DNA of 14,883 nucleotides, taken from Comamonadaceae bacterium. Its GTDB lineage: Bacteria; Pseudomonadota; Gammaproteobacteria; Burkholderiales; Burkholderiaceae. Position numbers and translations under genes: made by a program. The stretch spans positions 1 to 14,883 of the forward strand of contig CANNNB010000036.1 in assembly GCA_947505995.1 (NCBI GenBank). Direction: 5' to 3'. Below, in pieces: positions 7,035 to 14,492 of this stretch. The number at the start of each line of letters is the position of its first letter. Within the stretch, counting starts at the first letter, position 1. Under the pieces are notes generated by a model. The model was not told the origin of the DNA. It did no database searches and was given only the letters and a program-made list of their open reading frames with translations.

Positions 7035-8521
7035 GAAGGGCTTGGTTTGGACCACATCTTGGCAATCAAAGGCCATGACCAAACCAGAAAGCACAACACG
7101 GCAAGTCCCAACGCAATGGGTCGCGCAAAGAAAGCGCCCAGATCGCCGTTTGATTTAATCATGGAGGTAATGAAGTTTTCTTCCAACATGCCGCCAAGTA
7201 CCACCCCCAAAATAGCCGGTGCGATGGGGAAGCGATTGGCTTCTAAGATATAAGCCAAGATGCCGGCAACCAGCATGATGCCTACTTCAAACATGGAGTT
7301 GTTGATGGCAAATGTACCAACCACGCAGAACAGCAAGATAAGCGGCATTAGGATTTCTCTAGGTACGCGCAAAATGCGTTTTGAAACTTTGATGCACAAA
7401 ATACCAAGCGGAATCATGATGATGTTGGCCACAATGAACAGCAAAAATACAGCGTAAATATTTTGTGGATTGGTGGTGAACAGGGTGGGGCCTGGATTCA
7501 TGTTTTTCATGTAGAGCACGCCAATCACAATGGCTGTGATGGAGTCGCCGGGAATACCGAACACCAAGGCCGGAATCCAAGCGCCCGCCAAGGCACTGTT
7601 GTTGGCTGAGCCCGACTCCACAATGCCTTCCACATGGCCTGTGCCAAACTTTTCGGGTTCTTTGGAGAATTTTTTGCTCATGGCATAAGACATCCAAGCA
7701 GCAATGTCTGCGCCTGCGCCTGGCAATGCACCTACAGCGGTGCCCAATACGCTGCCACGAAGAATTTGTACCGGATATTTTTTGGCCAGAGCCCATTGCC
7801 CTGCCATCACGCTGCCAACTTTCTCTACAACCAGTTCTGCTGCTGGGCTTGTATCGACGACATATCGAATAATTTCAGAAATGGCAAACATACCAATCAT
7901 CATTGCAATCATGCCAATGCCGCCCGTCATTTCTGCATTGCCAAAAGTGAATCGCGGAAAGCCTGCAGGATTACCGAGACCGACACAGGCGACCAATAGT
8001 CCAAGTAGCAAGGTGGTGACGCCTTTTAGGGGTTGGTTAGAGGTGATGAAAACAGCGCAAGTTAAGCCTAATAGAACAAGCCAGAAGTATTCGAATGAGC
8101 TGAAGTTCAAAGCAAAGTCTGCCAGTGCGGGGGCTGCTACGATTAGCACCAAAGTGCCAAAGAGACCACCCACAGCAGAGAAAACCAAGCCAGCACCTAA
8201 AGCCAGTTCGGCTTGTCCCTTTTTTGTCATCGCAAAAGCTTCATCGGTGTAGGCCGCAGACGCAGGGGTGCCCGGAATTCGCAACAAACAGCCCGGAATG
8301 TCACCAGAGAAAATGGCCATGGCAGTGGCAGTTACCATGGCTGCTATGGCAGGGATGGGTGGCATGAAAAAAGTAACTGGCACCAGCAAAGCGGTGGCCA
8401 TGGTGGCCGTGAGGCCGGGAACTGCACCTACAAAAAGTCCGTAGAGTGCAGCTATCACCATCACCATCAAGGTGTAGGGATCAAAGACCATGGAAAAGGC
8501 TTGGCCTATGGCTGTCCACAT
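7022..8521 (-). CDS. tctA: Tripartite tricarboxylate transporter permease, large subunit TctA
   Basis: A 499-residue polytopic membrane protein (roughly ten to twelve hydrophobic segments) of the normal TctA length. Family hallmarks are GAVPGLTATMATALLVP (32-48), the second glycine-rich loop GDIPGCLLRIPGTPASAAY (73-91) and TKKGQAELALGAG (99-111). Together with TctB it forms the inner-membrane channel of a TTT system, which imports a carboxylate handed over by the periplasmic TctC, driven by an ion gradient. The ATG at 8521 has AGGAG (8533-8529) eight bases upstream. It is the last gene of the operon, 49 bp after tctB. Its 3' end overlaps the convergent dehydrogenase gene by 13 bp and there is no terminator hairpin in the gap. 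Confidence 0.95.
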   Translation of the reverse strand: MWTAIGQAFSMVFDPYTLMVMVIAALYGLFVGAVPGLTATMATALLVPVTFFMPPIPAIAAMVTATAMAIFSGDIPGCLLRIPGTPASAAYTDEAFAMTKKGQAELALGAGLVFSAVGGLFGTLVLIVAAPALADFALNFSSFEYFWLVLLGLTCAVFITSNQPLKGVTTLLLGLLVACVGLGNPAGFPRFTFGNAEMTGGIGMIAMMIGMFAISEIIRYVVDTSPAAELVVEKVGSVMAGQWALAKKYPVQILRGSVLGTAVGALPGAGADIAAWMSYAMSKKFSKEPEKFGTGHVEGIVESGSANNSALAGAWIPALVFGIPGDSITAIVIGVLYMKNMNPGPTLFTTNPQNIYAVFLLFIVANIIMIPLGILCIKVSKRILRVPREILMPLILLFCVVGTFAINNSMFEVGIMLVAGILAYILEANRFPIAPAILGVVLGGMLEENFITSMIKSNGDLGAFFARPIALGLAVLCFLVWSWPLIAKMWSKPSPSQTA

Positions 8522-8570
8522 GTTGAGACTCCTATTTCATGCAACTGACTGAAAAATCAAAGTGAACAAC

Positions 8571-9044
8571 TCACCAGGCCCAGGGCGTGAGAATGCCCCA
8601 CGGTAGAGGTACGCGAAGCATTTTGTAGAAAGCAAAATGAACCACAAAGGTTGCAATCAAAGCCACCAAAAGTGCACGGCGCCATTGAACCTTGAGAGCT
8701 TTGAACAATGCCACCAACATGACAAATGCAGTGGGCAGAAAGCCAAGCTGGTTGGCAGCAACGATGTAAAACACCACGCAAGCTAGAAGGACACAAAGTG
8801 CCACGATATGTCGTGGCGATTGAACCCAATCCTCCCATGCAAACCACGCTGTTTGCTCGCGACTGCGCAGACCCTTGATGACCATCAGGGAGCCAGTGAT
8901 ACACAAGCCAACGGCAATCAGTCCTGGAAATAAGGCGGGCCCAACGGGTTGCCCTGGAATATTGGGGAAGCTTCTAATGGCAAAGAGCACCAAGGCACCC
9001 AATGCCAAAAAGATGAAGCCAAAAAGCGCATCATGAATCTTCAT
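8571..9044 (-). CDS. tctB: Tripartite tricarboxylate transporter small membrane subunit TctB
   Basis: A 157-residue membrane protein with about four hydrophobic segments (roughly 5-23, 36-57, 78-115 as a pair of helices, 122-142), the size and topology of TctB (DUF1468). The N-terminal LGALVLFAIRSFP followed by GPALFPGLIAVGL (35-47) is the usual family signature. It partners TctA in the inner membrane. The ATG at 9044 lies 3 bp after the tctC stop, so its ribosome site is inside tctC and translation is probably coupled. Sequence is weakly conserved in this family, so position between tctC and tctA carries much of the evidence. Confidence 0.92.
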   Translation of the reverse strand: MKIHDALFGFIFLALGALVLFAIRSFPNIPGQPVGPALFPGLIAVGLCITGSLMVIKGLRSREQTAWFAWEDWVQSPRHIVALCVLLACVVFYIVAANQLGFLPTAFVMLVALFKALKVQWRRALLVALIATFVVHFAFYKMLRVPLPWGILTPWAW

Positions 9045-9047
9045 GGC

Positions 9048-10031
9048 TTATTTGACCAAGCCGACGGCTTTCATGGTGGCACCCAATTCAGTATTTGATT
9101 TCACCATGAATTTGGCAAAGTCATCAGGGCCAGCATAGATCACGCCAAAACCACGACTGGCCATGAATTCGTTGTACTCTTTGCTGGCAGCCACTTTGCG
9201 AACAGACTCTGCTAACTTGTCGCGTATGGGGGCTGGCAAGCCCTTGGGTGCCACAATGCCGCGCCATGCTGCCATGGTCCAGTCACTGCCAATGGCTGCC
9301 TTTAAGGTGGGCACATTGGGATAAAGCGAGGAGGGCTTGTCGTTCATGATGGCCAAACTCTTGACTTTGCCTGCATCAATCAAAGAGCGAGCTTCAGGCA
9401 GTGACACTGGGGCCACTTCAATGCCGCCAGCGACCATGTCTTGTAAGCCGGGCGCTGCACCATTACTTGGCACCCAAGGCAATGCAGCAGGGTCAATTTT
9501 TTGATCGCGCAAGAGACCCGCAATGGCCAAATGCCAAATACCACCTTGACCTGTGCCTGATGCTTTGAATTTACCGGGGTTGGCTTTGATGGCGGCCAAT
9601 AATTCATTCACCGTTTTGTAGGGTGAGTCTGCACGCACTTGAACGCCTGCAGGATCGGCATTGACCAGACCAATGGGTGTGTAAGAGGCGCTGGTGAGTT
9701 CGGTAAGGCCTTGCCAATGCATCATGCCAATTTCAACGGTGGCCAAGCCAATGGTGTAACCATCAGGTTGGGCTGACGCAATGGCTGCGTGGCCTACGAC
9801 GCCACTGCCACCTGTGCGATTCACCACTGTCACAGGCTGGCCCAATTCTTTTTCCATCAAGCTGCCAATGATCCTAGCCGTTGCGTCGGTGCCACCGCCT
9901 GCGCCCCAAGGGACAATGAGTGTGATGGGGCGAGCGGGATAATTTTGAGCTGCTGCAGGCAATACGCTGACAACACTAAGCAGTCCCAATAAAGCACTGG
10001 CCAACAAACGACGGCGGGGGAATACAGACAT
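9048..10031 (-). CDS. tctC: TctC/BugT-type periplasmic solute-binding protein of a TTT system
   Basis: A 327-residue secreted protein of the Bug/TctC family. It starts with a basic MSVFPRRR, a hydrophobic core (LLASALLGLLSVVSVL) and a likely cleavage after PAAA (residues 25-28). The mature part opens with YPARPITLIVPWGAGGGTDATAR (31-53), the ligand-pocket signature of the family, and contains KASGTGQGG (156-164) and a late GIVAPKGLPAPI (258-269). It should capture a carboxylated solute in the periplasm and deliver it to TctA/TctB. A longer frame opens at 10109, but the ATG at 10031 has AGGAG (10042-10038) and puts the signal peptide at the N-terminus, so it is chosen. The ligand is not predictable; family members bind many different mono-, di- and tricarboxylates. 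Confidence 0.95.
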   Translation of the reverse strand: MSVFPRRRLLASALLGLLSVVSVLPAAAQNYPARPITLIVPWGAGGGTDATARIIGSLMEKELGQPVTVVNRTGGSGVVGHAAIASAQPDGYTIGLATVEIGMMHWQGLTELTSASYTPIGLVNADPAGVQVRADSPYKTVNELLAAIKANPGKFKASGTGQGGIWHLAIAGLLRDQKIDPAALPWVPSNGAAPGLQDMVAGGIEVAPVSLPEARSLIDAGKVKSLAIMNDKPSSLYPNVPTLKAAIGSDWTMAAWRGIVAPKGLPAPIRDKLAESVRKVAASKEYNEFMASRGFGVIYAGPDDFAKFMVKSNTELGATMKAVGLVK

Positions 10032-10169
10032 GGCGAACTCCTGAAAGGGTGGGTTGAACACGATTTTGCACAAGGTGCTCAACTTACCCCTTTTTTGGCA
10101 TGACGGCATTAGGGTGAACCCAATGTTGGGGCTCGAATGAGGTGTTTGTCAGCCTGCCGTTACAAGCGA
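10032..10169. other. 138-bp gap between the amidohydrolase gene and tctC
   Basis: This is the largest gap inside the minus-strand cluster. It holds the inverted repeat at 10053-10083 and a weaker dyad CCCAA-TG-TTGGG (10119-10130). No convincing sigma-70 promoter was found, although the size would allow an internal promoter for tctCBA. No coding sequence was seen. Confidence 0.4.
10053..10083 (-). promoter_or_regulatory. Inverted repeat in the leader just upstream of the tctC ribosome site
   Basis: Reading the minus strand, GTTGAGCAC (10083-10075) and GTGTTCAAC (10061-10053) can pair as nine base pairs, one of them G-U, around a 13-nt loop. The stem ends ten bases before the tctC AGGAG. It has no U-tract, so it is not an intrinsic terminator. 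It could be an mRNA-stabilising 5' hairpin, a processing site or a dyad operator. A competing small hairpin (GCAC-CTT-GTGC) lies within it. Confidence 0.45.
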
Positions 10170-11918
10170 TCATTTCATGCGCACGAGTTGACCCGGTCTA
10201 GCGCTTGTAATTTCGCCGTGGTGCTGAACTTGTTGGCCTGCCACCCAAGTTGAGACATAACCACTTGCGCGTTGTAAAAATCGTTTGCCATTCGCAGGCA
10301 AATCGCGCATCAATTGAGGCAAGCCAACGCTGAGGCTAAGGGGGTTGATGGCATTGAGGTCGGCGCGAAGGCCAGGCGCAATGACGCCGCGATCTGTCAA
10401 GCCTAAATACTTTGCATTTCTGCTTGTCAGCATTTCTACGGCTGTTTCTAACGGTATGGGGTCTTTGCTTCTGCCTTGGACCCAATGCGTGAGCATGAAG
10501 GTGGTGAAGCTGGCATCGCAGACCGTGCCAACGTGCGCCCCGGCATCGCTTAAGCCGCTCAAAGTGCGTGGATGGCCTAGCATTTTGCGCACTGTATCTA
10601 AGTTGCCTTCGTTGTAATTGAAGATGGGAAAGTAAACCAAGCCTTCGCCTTTGTCAGCGCTCAAGTGATCGTAGAGGGCTTCTAAAGGCGTGATGCCTTT
10701 TTGTTTGGCGCGGACCAAAAAACTGTCCATGACAGACGGCTCGTAATTCAATGTAGCCTCAAGGGGAAACATGCGGCCACTGATCATGTCGATGCGCGAC
10801 AGCAAGATATCAACCAAGGGCGGTATGGCGCTGCCATCACCTGCCAAGCGCTCTGACTTTTCAGAAAGGATGCGGGCCTTTCTGGAGGGATCACGCAAGG
10901 CAAGCGCTCTTTCTGCCAAAGACAAGTGCGCCACTTCTTTGTAAGACGGGAAGCCCATAAATGGATGGAAGCTGGCGTCTAATCCATTTAAAACACCAAT
11001 GCCCCTGGCCGCCGTTTGCATAAATAGCGGCAAGCCATTGGCAGCGGCTTTTTCAACGCGATCTTGTATTTTCAAATATTGCTCACCGCCCGGATCACGT
11101 TGCAGCCAAGTCAATGAAAGTGGTTTGCCGCTGGTGTGTGCCACGGCTTCTACCAAATCAAATTCAGCATCAAATTCTGCGGGGCCATTCATGAGGTTGT
11201 AGTCGCTGACCATTTGAATCACACCATGCCTCAATCCTTGAAAGGCTTGGGCCAGGCCTGTTAATTCTGCATGACTGGCATTGGCGGCAGGTGTGTCTTT
11301 GCCTTCTGAGGTTCGGTGGTTGTCGCTGCGGCCAGTGCTAAAGCCTGCGGCACCTGCTTCTAAGGCTTCACGCAAAAGGGCTTGCATGTCCTTGATGTCT
11401 TGCGCTGTGGCCACTTCATGGGCCAAGGCGCGCTCTTTCATGACATACATTCGCAGTGGGTCGTGAGGCACTTGAACCAAGTAGTCTAGGCTTCGAGGTG
11501 TGGCGGCCAGTGCGTCCATGTATTGCGGAAAACTTTCCCAATTCCACACAATACCTTCGTGCAAAGCGGCGCCTGGAATGTCTTCCACGCCTTCCATGAG
11601 CTTGATCAGATCGTCTTCGTGACCCGGGCGCTTGGGCGCAAAGCCCACACCACAATTGCCCATGACCAAAGTGGTGACACCGTGGTAGATGCTGGGGGTA
11701 AAACATTCGTCCCAAGTAGCTTGACCATCGTAGTGGGTGTGAAGGTCTATAAAACCGGGGGTGATCCACAAGCCAGTGGCGTCCATGGTTTCTTTGGCGG
11801 GCTCGTTGATTGTTCCAACACTCACAATGAGGCCTGCCTTAATGCCGATGTCTGCGCAGAAGGGTGCACGGCCTGAACCGTCAACCACGGTACCGTTTTT
11901 AATCAGCCAATCGAGCAT
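10170..11918 (-). CDS. N-acyl-D-amino-acid deacylase/amidohydrolase-3 family protein
   Basis: A 582-residue cytoplasmic amidohydrolase of the D-aminoacylase type. Evident are the N-terminal beta-sandwich (LIKNGTVVDGSG, 5-16), the metal-binding HxH in GFIDLHTHYDG (55-65; His60, His62), GNCGVGFAP (87-95; Cys89, the position of the zinc-binding Cys of D-aminoacylase), SDAGAHVG (457-464; Asp458, likely catalytic) and a C-terminal RGVIAPGLRADL (510-521). The two later metal-ligand histidines of D-aminoacylase are not seen in VIQMVSDY or PLSLTWLQ, so the metal site or the substrate may differ; hydrolysis of an amide or related bond is the safe claim. The ATG at 11918 has GGAGAAGGA upstream and lies 20 bp inside the preceding transporter gene. 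A start at 11954 is less likely. Confidence 0.85.
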   Translation of the reverse strand: MLDWLIKNGTVVDGSGRAPFCADIGIKAGLIVSVGTINEPAKETMDATGLWITPGFIDLHTHYDGQATWDECFTPSIYHGVTTLVMGNCGVGFAPKRPGHEDDLIKLMEGVEDIPGAALHEGIVWNWESFPQYMDALAATPRSLDYLVQVPHDPLRMYVMKERALAHEVATAQDIKDMQALLREALEAGAAGFSTGRSDNHRTSEGKDTPAANASHAELTGLAQAFQGLRHGVIQMVSDYNLMNGPAEFDAEFDLVEAVAHTSGKPLSLTWLQRDPGGEQYLKIQDRVEKAAANGLPLFMQTAARGIGVLNGLDASFHPFMGFPSYKEVAHLSLAERALALRDPSRKARILSEKSERLAGDGSAIPPLVDILLSRIDMISGRMFPLEATLNYEPSVMDSFLVRAKQKGITPLEALYDHLSADKGEGLVYFPIFNYNEGNLDTVRKMLGHPRTLSGLSDAGAHVGTVCDASFTTFMLTHWVQGRSKDPIPLETAVEMLTSRNAKYLGLTDRGVIAPGLRADLNAINPLSLSVGLPQLMRDLPANGKRFLQRASGYVSTWVAGQQVQHHGEITSARPGQLVRMK

Positions 11919-12774
11919 CTTTCCTTCTCCAGAAATACGCCAAAGACATGCCACTCACAATGTGCCAAATGCCCCACAAACTGGCCAAGGTCACCATGCC
12001 CAAATCGCTGTTGAATTGAACGGCAATGATGCCAAGCGCTAAGCCAGAATTTTGCATGCCGCCTTCAATCATGATGGCGCGTCGGTCTCTTTCGCCAACG
12101 CCCATCACTTTGCTTGTGACCCAGCCAAAAAACAAGCCGCTAGCGTTGTGCAATACCACCAACAACAAGGTGGGTAACAGGCCTAAGGTGAGCAACTGCC
12201 GCTCTTTGATCAAGCCCGCTACGATGAACAACAGCAGAGCAATAAGGGAAAAATGGCCTAAAGGTTTGCGGATGCGTTCGGTTAAATGGGGTAGTCGGTG
12301 TGACGCCAGTAGCCCAAGACTTAAGGGAACACCTAAGAGTAATAAAAGACTGATGTAAATGCCAGATGAATCAATGGAAAGCTCTTTCAACCAAGAAGCC
12401 GTCTCAGGGTTGGTAGCAATCATCCAACTGAAGTTAAAAGGTGTTGCAAACAGGGCAATGGTGCTGGCCACGGCAGAGATACTGACAGATAGCGCGGTGT
12501 TGCCTCGCCCTATGTGCGTGACCACATTGCTAAGGCTTCCGCCGGGACAAGCAGCCACCAAAATCATGGCGGCTTCAATGTTCGGTGGCAGGTCTAGCCA
12601 AAGAGTGGCCAACCAAGTGCCGACGGGTAGAAGTAAAAATTGAGGGATGAGTCCGCAAATGACAGCCTTGGGAGTTTGAGCAACACGTTTAAAGTCTTCA
12701 ATGCGAAGTTCAAGCGCCACAGAAAAAACCATGGTGGCCAAGACCATGCTCAATATGATTTGCTGGGCGTTCAT
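11899..12774 (-). CDS. Bile acid:sodium symporter (BASS) family transporter
   Basis: A 291-residue inner-membrane protein with about nine to ten hydrophobic segments, the usual size of BASS transporters. Diagnostic stretches are AACPGGSLSNVVTHIGRGN (74-92), with the discontinuous-helix region that binds Na+, and its pseudo-repeat EGGMQNSGLALGIIAVQF (237-254). Such proteins move organic anions together with Na+; bacterial relatives also carry small 2-oxo acids such as ketopantoate. In this operon it may import the compound cleaved by the downstream amidohydrolase, or export a product; this is inference. The ATG at 12774 lies 2 bp after the stop of the preceding gene, and its own 3' end overlaps the amidohydrolase start by 20 bp, so all three are probably coupled. 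Confidence 0.9.
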   Translation of the reverse strand: MNAQQIILSMVLATMVFSVALELRIEDFKRVAQTPKAVICGLIPQFLLLPVGTWLATLWLDLPPNIEAAMILVAACPGGSLSNVVTHIGRGNTALSVSISAVASTIALFATPFNFSWMIATNPETASWLKELSIDSSGIYISLLLLLGVPLSLGLLASHRLPHLTERIRKPLGHFSLIALLLFIVAGLIKERQLLTLGLLPTLLLVVLHNASGLFFGWVTSKVMGVGERDRRAIMIEGGMQNSGLALGIIAVQFNSDLGMVTLASLWGIWHIVSGMSLAYFWRRKDARLAD

Positions 12775-12776
12775 GC

Positions 12777-13805
12777 TTAAGATCTTCTGGCGAATGGCAA
12801 GTTCAAAAGGAGATTTTGGGGCTTGATTTTAAGAAGTTGCTGTGTGTCCATGGCCATGGCCAAATAAACTGGCTTGCCCGAGACTTCACTGAGCATGTCT
12901 GTGGGGTTTTCAAAGTTCAGCACAAACAAACAAAGCATTCTTCTTTGGCTGTCTTCGTCAATCGTGTTGCCTTTGTACAAATCGTTCAGCATGCCGCTGG
13001 CTTGAGCGTCAAGGCCCACATGCCATACCCAATGCGCGTCTTCAATTTCGCGGGCTGTTTTGACGGTCACTTTTGAAGCCGTAAAATGAAAAACCCAACG
13101 TTCTAAAACTTGGCAAAAAGCTGAAATCAGGTCTTGGCCTAAATTCAGGCAGGCCACCATGTCAAAGCGTTCACTGCGGTCCCAGTAGGTGTCTTGATTG
13201 CTTTCTTGAATGACGTCAAGGTCTACCGTTCGAAGGGGAATGCCACCTTGCTTGAGCAACTCGCCCACGCTGCCAAAGCCACTTTCAAGCGCATGCCGCT
13301 CAACGGTTTCGTTATCGGCCGCCATGACCGAGCCGTCATCGAGCACTGATATTTTTTGAGTTCTAAAAAGCAACTCAGCAGCGCGTGCTTGAAGCGGCGT
13401 GCAGTCATTGCCTAGAACATGTTGCACCAAGACTTGTGTGATTTGATTGACCAACACGGGCGGTACATCGACACCGGTGCCTTCAAACAAAGACCAGTAG
13501 CTGGCTTCTAAAGTGGGCTTGGCCAAAATGCGATCGCGAAATCGCAACCAAACGCGCATGTTTTCTGCGGCATCGGCGTCTTGAATGGGTACCAGATCGG
13601 ATGCTTCAAGTTTCAGCCGAGGACTTTCTAACAAGCGCTCATGAATTTGAATTTCATGCGCGCATGAACTTTCAATCGGCGCCAATTCTGGCCGAAGCAA
13701 CAAGACCCTTAAGAAATCATCGGTGACTAAGAGGTGGCCGCGCGAATCTGTTTTCAGTTGGGCATAGCCTGCATGGGGCCAAAGACTTTGCGCAGAATCA
13801 CTCAT
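12777..13805 (-). CDS. DUF6352-like conserved protein of unknown function
   Basis: A 342-residue soluble protein. The opening (LWPHAGYAQLKTDSRGHLLVTDDFLRVLLLRPELAP, residues about 8-43) recalls the DUF6352 family of Burkholderiales; I place it there from memory with moderate confidence. The protein looks alpha/beta, is acidic, and has no signal peptide, membrane segment or known catalytic motif. The C-terminal 130 residues hold a run of hydrophobic and aromatic segments (MVACLNLGQDL, WVFHFTASKV, MLCLFVLNFENPT). No clear ribosome site precedes the ATG at 13805. It sits 31 bp after the small basic gene and 2 bp before the BASS gene, so it probably shares their transcript. No role in transport or catabolism can be claimed from sequence. 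Confidence 0.75.
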   Translation of the reverse strand: MSDSAQSLWPHAGYAQLKTDSRGHLLVTDDFLRVLLLRPELAPIESSCAHEIQIHERLLESPRLKLEASDLVPIQDADAAENMRVWLRFRDRILAKPTLEASYWSLFEGTGVDVPPVLVNQITQVLVQHVLGNDCTPLQARAAELLFRTQKISVLDDGSVMAADNETVERHALESGFGSVGELLKQGGIPLRTVDLDVIQESNQDTYWDRSERFDMVACLNLGQDLISAFCQVLERWVFHFTASKVTVKTAREIEDAHWVWHVGLDAQASGMLNDLYKGNTIDEDSQRRMLCLFVLNFENPTDMLSEVSGKPVYLAMAMDTQQLLKIKPQNLLLNLPFARRS

Positions 13806-13836
13806 TGATTTTAAAGATTTCTAAGGGTCAATTAAA

Positions 13837-13980
13837 TTAAATCGGCTTCTTGCCGCGTGGAATGATCGTTGTGGTTTTTTGGATCGGACGCTCTGTGTCC
13901 ACCGCGATGGTTTTAGGAGGAGACGTATCTTTCCTTGGTTTTTTGGACTCTTTATTTGACTTTTGTTGACCTTTGGCCAT
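13837..13980 (-). CDS. Small lysine-rich protein, 47 residues
   Basis: A short gene with a good start: ATG at 13980 with AAGG (13991-13988) upstream, and TAA at 13839-13837. The product begins MAKGQQKSNKESKKPRK and ends IIPRGKKPI; it is strongly basic, hydrophilic and probably disordered. Similar tiny proteins starting MAxGQQxxNxExKKPKK are, as far as I recall, widespread in proteobacteria without an assigned function; binding to RNA or the ribosome would fit the charge but is a guess. It is divergent from arfB (96 bp apart) and leads the minus-strand gene cluster. A different, longer frame covers the same DNA (13821-14078), but that one crosses the promoter region and looks non-coding. Confidence 0.72.
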   Translation of the reverse strand: MAKGQQKSNKESKKPRKDTSPPKTIAVDTERPIQKTTTIIPRGKKPI

Positions 13981-14008
13981 GGTGACACCTTGGGGTAGTT
14001 AAGTGCCC

Positions 14009-14037
14009 AGTTTAAGCGAGGCACAATCAATACCCAA
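14009..14037 (-). promoter_or_regulatory. Candidate promoter of the minus-strand operon
   Basis: On the minus strand, TTGGGT (14037-14032) is followed after 17 bp by TAAACT (14014-14009), about 28 bp ahead of the ATG of the small basic gene. Agreement with sigma-70 is modest (3 and 4 of 6). No plus-strand promoter for arfB was convincing in the same 96-bp gap. Confidence 0.3.
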
Positions 14038-14076
14038 CACAAAGCGAGGGAACGCTGTGCATTCTCAGGGTTTTTC

Positions 14077-14484
14077 ATGACAATTTTTCAAATTCCATCA
14101 GATGAGGTAGAGCTCACAGCAGTTCGATCACAAGGCCCGGGTGGGCAAAATGTGAACAAAGTCTCGAGCGCCATTCAGCTGCGCTTCGATGTAGGCGCTT
14201 CAAGTTTGCCCCCTGAGTTGAAGGAGAGGGTGCTGGCGCTTCGGGATCACCGGCTTACCAAGGGCGGCGTTGTGGTCATTAAGTCGCAAGAGCACAGAAG
14301 CCAAGACATGAACCGAATGGCGGCCCTGCTGCGACTGCATGACCTGCTTGAATTGGCTGCCACGGTTCAAAAGCCACGCAAGGCCACTCGGCCAACCCGA
14401 AGTTCTCAATTGAAGCGCGTAGAGGGCAAAGTCAAGCGAGGACAGACCAAAGCCCTGCGGGGCAAGGCCAGTGTCTCAGACTAA
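14077..14484 (+). CDS. arfB: Alternative ribosome-rescue factor / peptidyl-tRNA hydrolase ArfB (YaeJ)
   Basis: A 135-residue protein, close to the usual 140. ArfB enters ribosomes stalled on mRNA lacking a stop codon and hydrolyses the peptidyl-tRNA. The catalytic GGQ is present (Gly22-Gly23-Gln24 in RSQGPGGQNVNKVSSA), and the protein lacks the stop-codon recognition domains of RF1/RF2. The C-terminal tail, from about residue 99, is rich in Lys/Arg (KPRKATR, QLKRVEGKVKRGQTKALRGK), as needed to occupy the empty mRNA channel; its length separates ArfB from truncated release-factor fragments. The start ATG at 14077 has a weak AGGG upstream. The gene converges on miaA with an 8-bp gap. Confidence in identity is high. 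Confidence 0.95.
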   Translation: MTIFQIPSDEVELTAVRSQGPGGQNVNKVSSAIQLRFDVGASSLPPELKERVLALRDHRLTKGGVVVIKSQEHRSQDMNRMAALLRLHDLLELAATVQKPRKATRPTRSSQLKRVEGKVKRGQTKALRGKASVSD

Positions 14485-14492
14485 GCCTTTGA

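Noticed and set aside
7359..7796. Minus-strand frame inside tctA in another phase
   Set aside because: Its translation is Arg/His/Cys-rich noise; the tctA frame has clear family motifs throughout.
7704..8252. Plus-strand open frame (182 codons) opposite tctA
   Set aside because: It is the mirror of the TctA coding sequence; Pro/Ala/Thr-rich, with no domain and no ribosome site.
10032..10109. Longer N-terminus for TctC
   Set aside because: It would bury the signal peptide behind 26 residues and ignore the strong AGGAG in front of the ATG at 10031.
10119..10130. Dyad CCCAA-TG-TTGGG upstream of tctC
   Set aside because: Five-base arms with a two-base centre are common by chance; there is no second copy nearby.
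11919..11954. Longer N-terminus for the amidohydrolase
   Set aside because: The extra 12 residues are encoded within the symporter gene, and GGAGAAGGA lies directly before the ATG at 11918.
13821..14078. Minus-strand frame of 85 codons over the arfB upstream region
   Set aside because: It spans the divergent intergenic gap, and a different phase holds the better-supported 47-residue gene with its own ribosome site.
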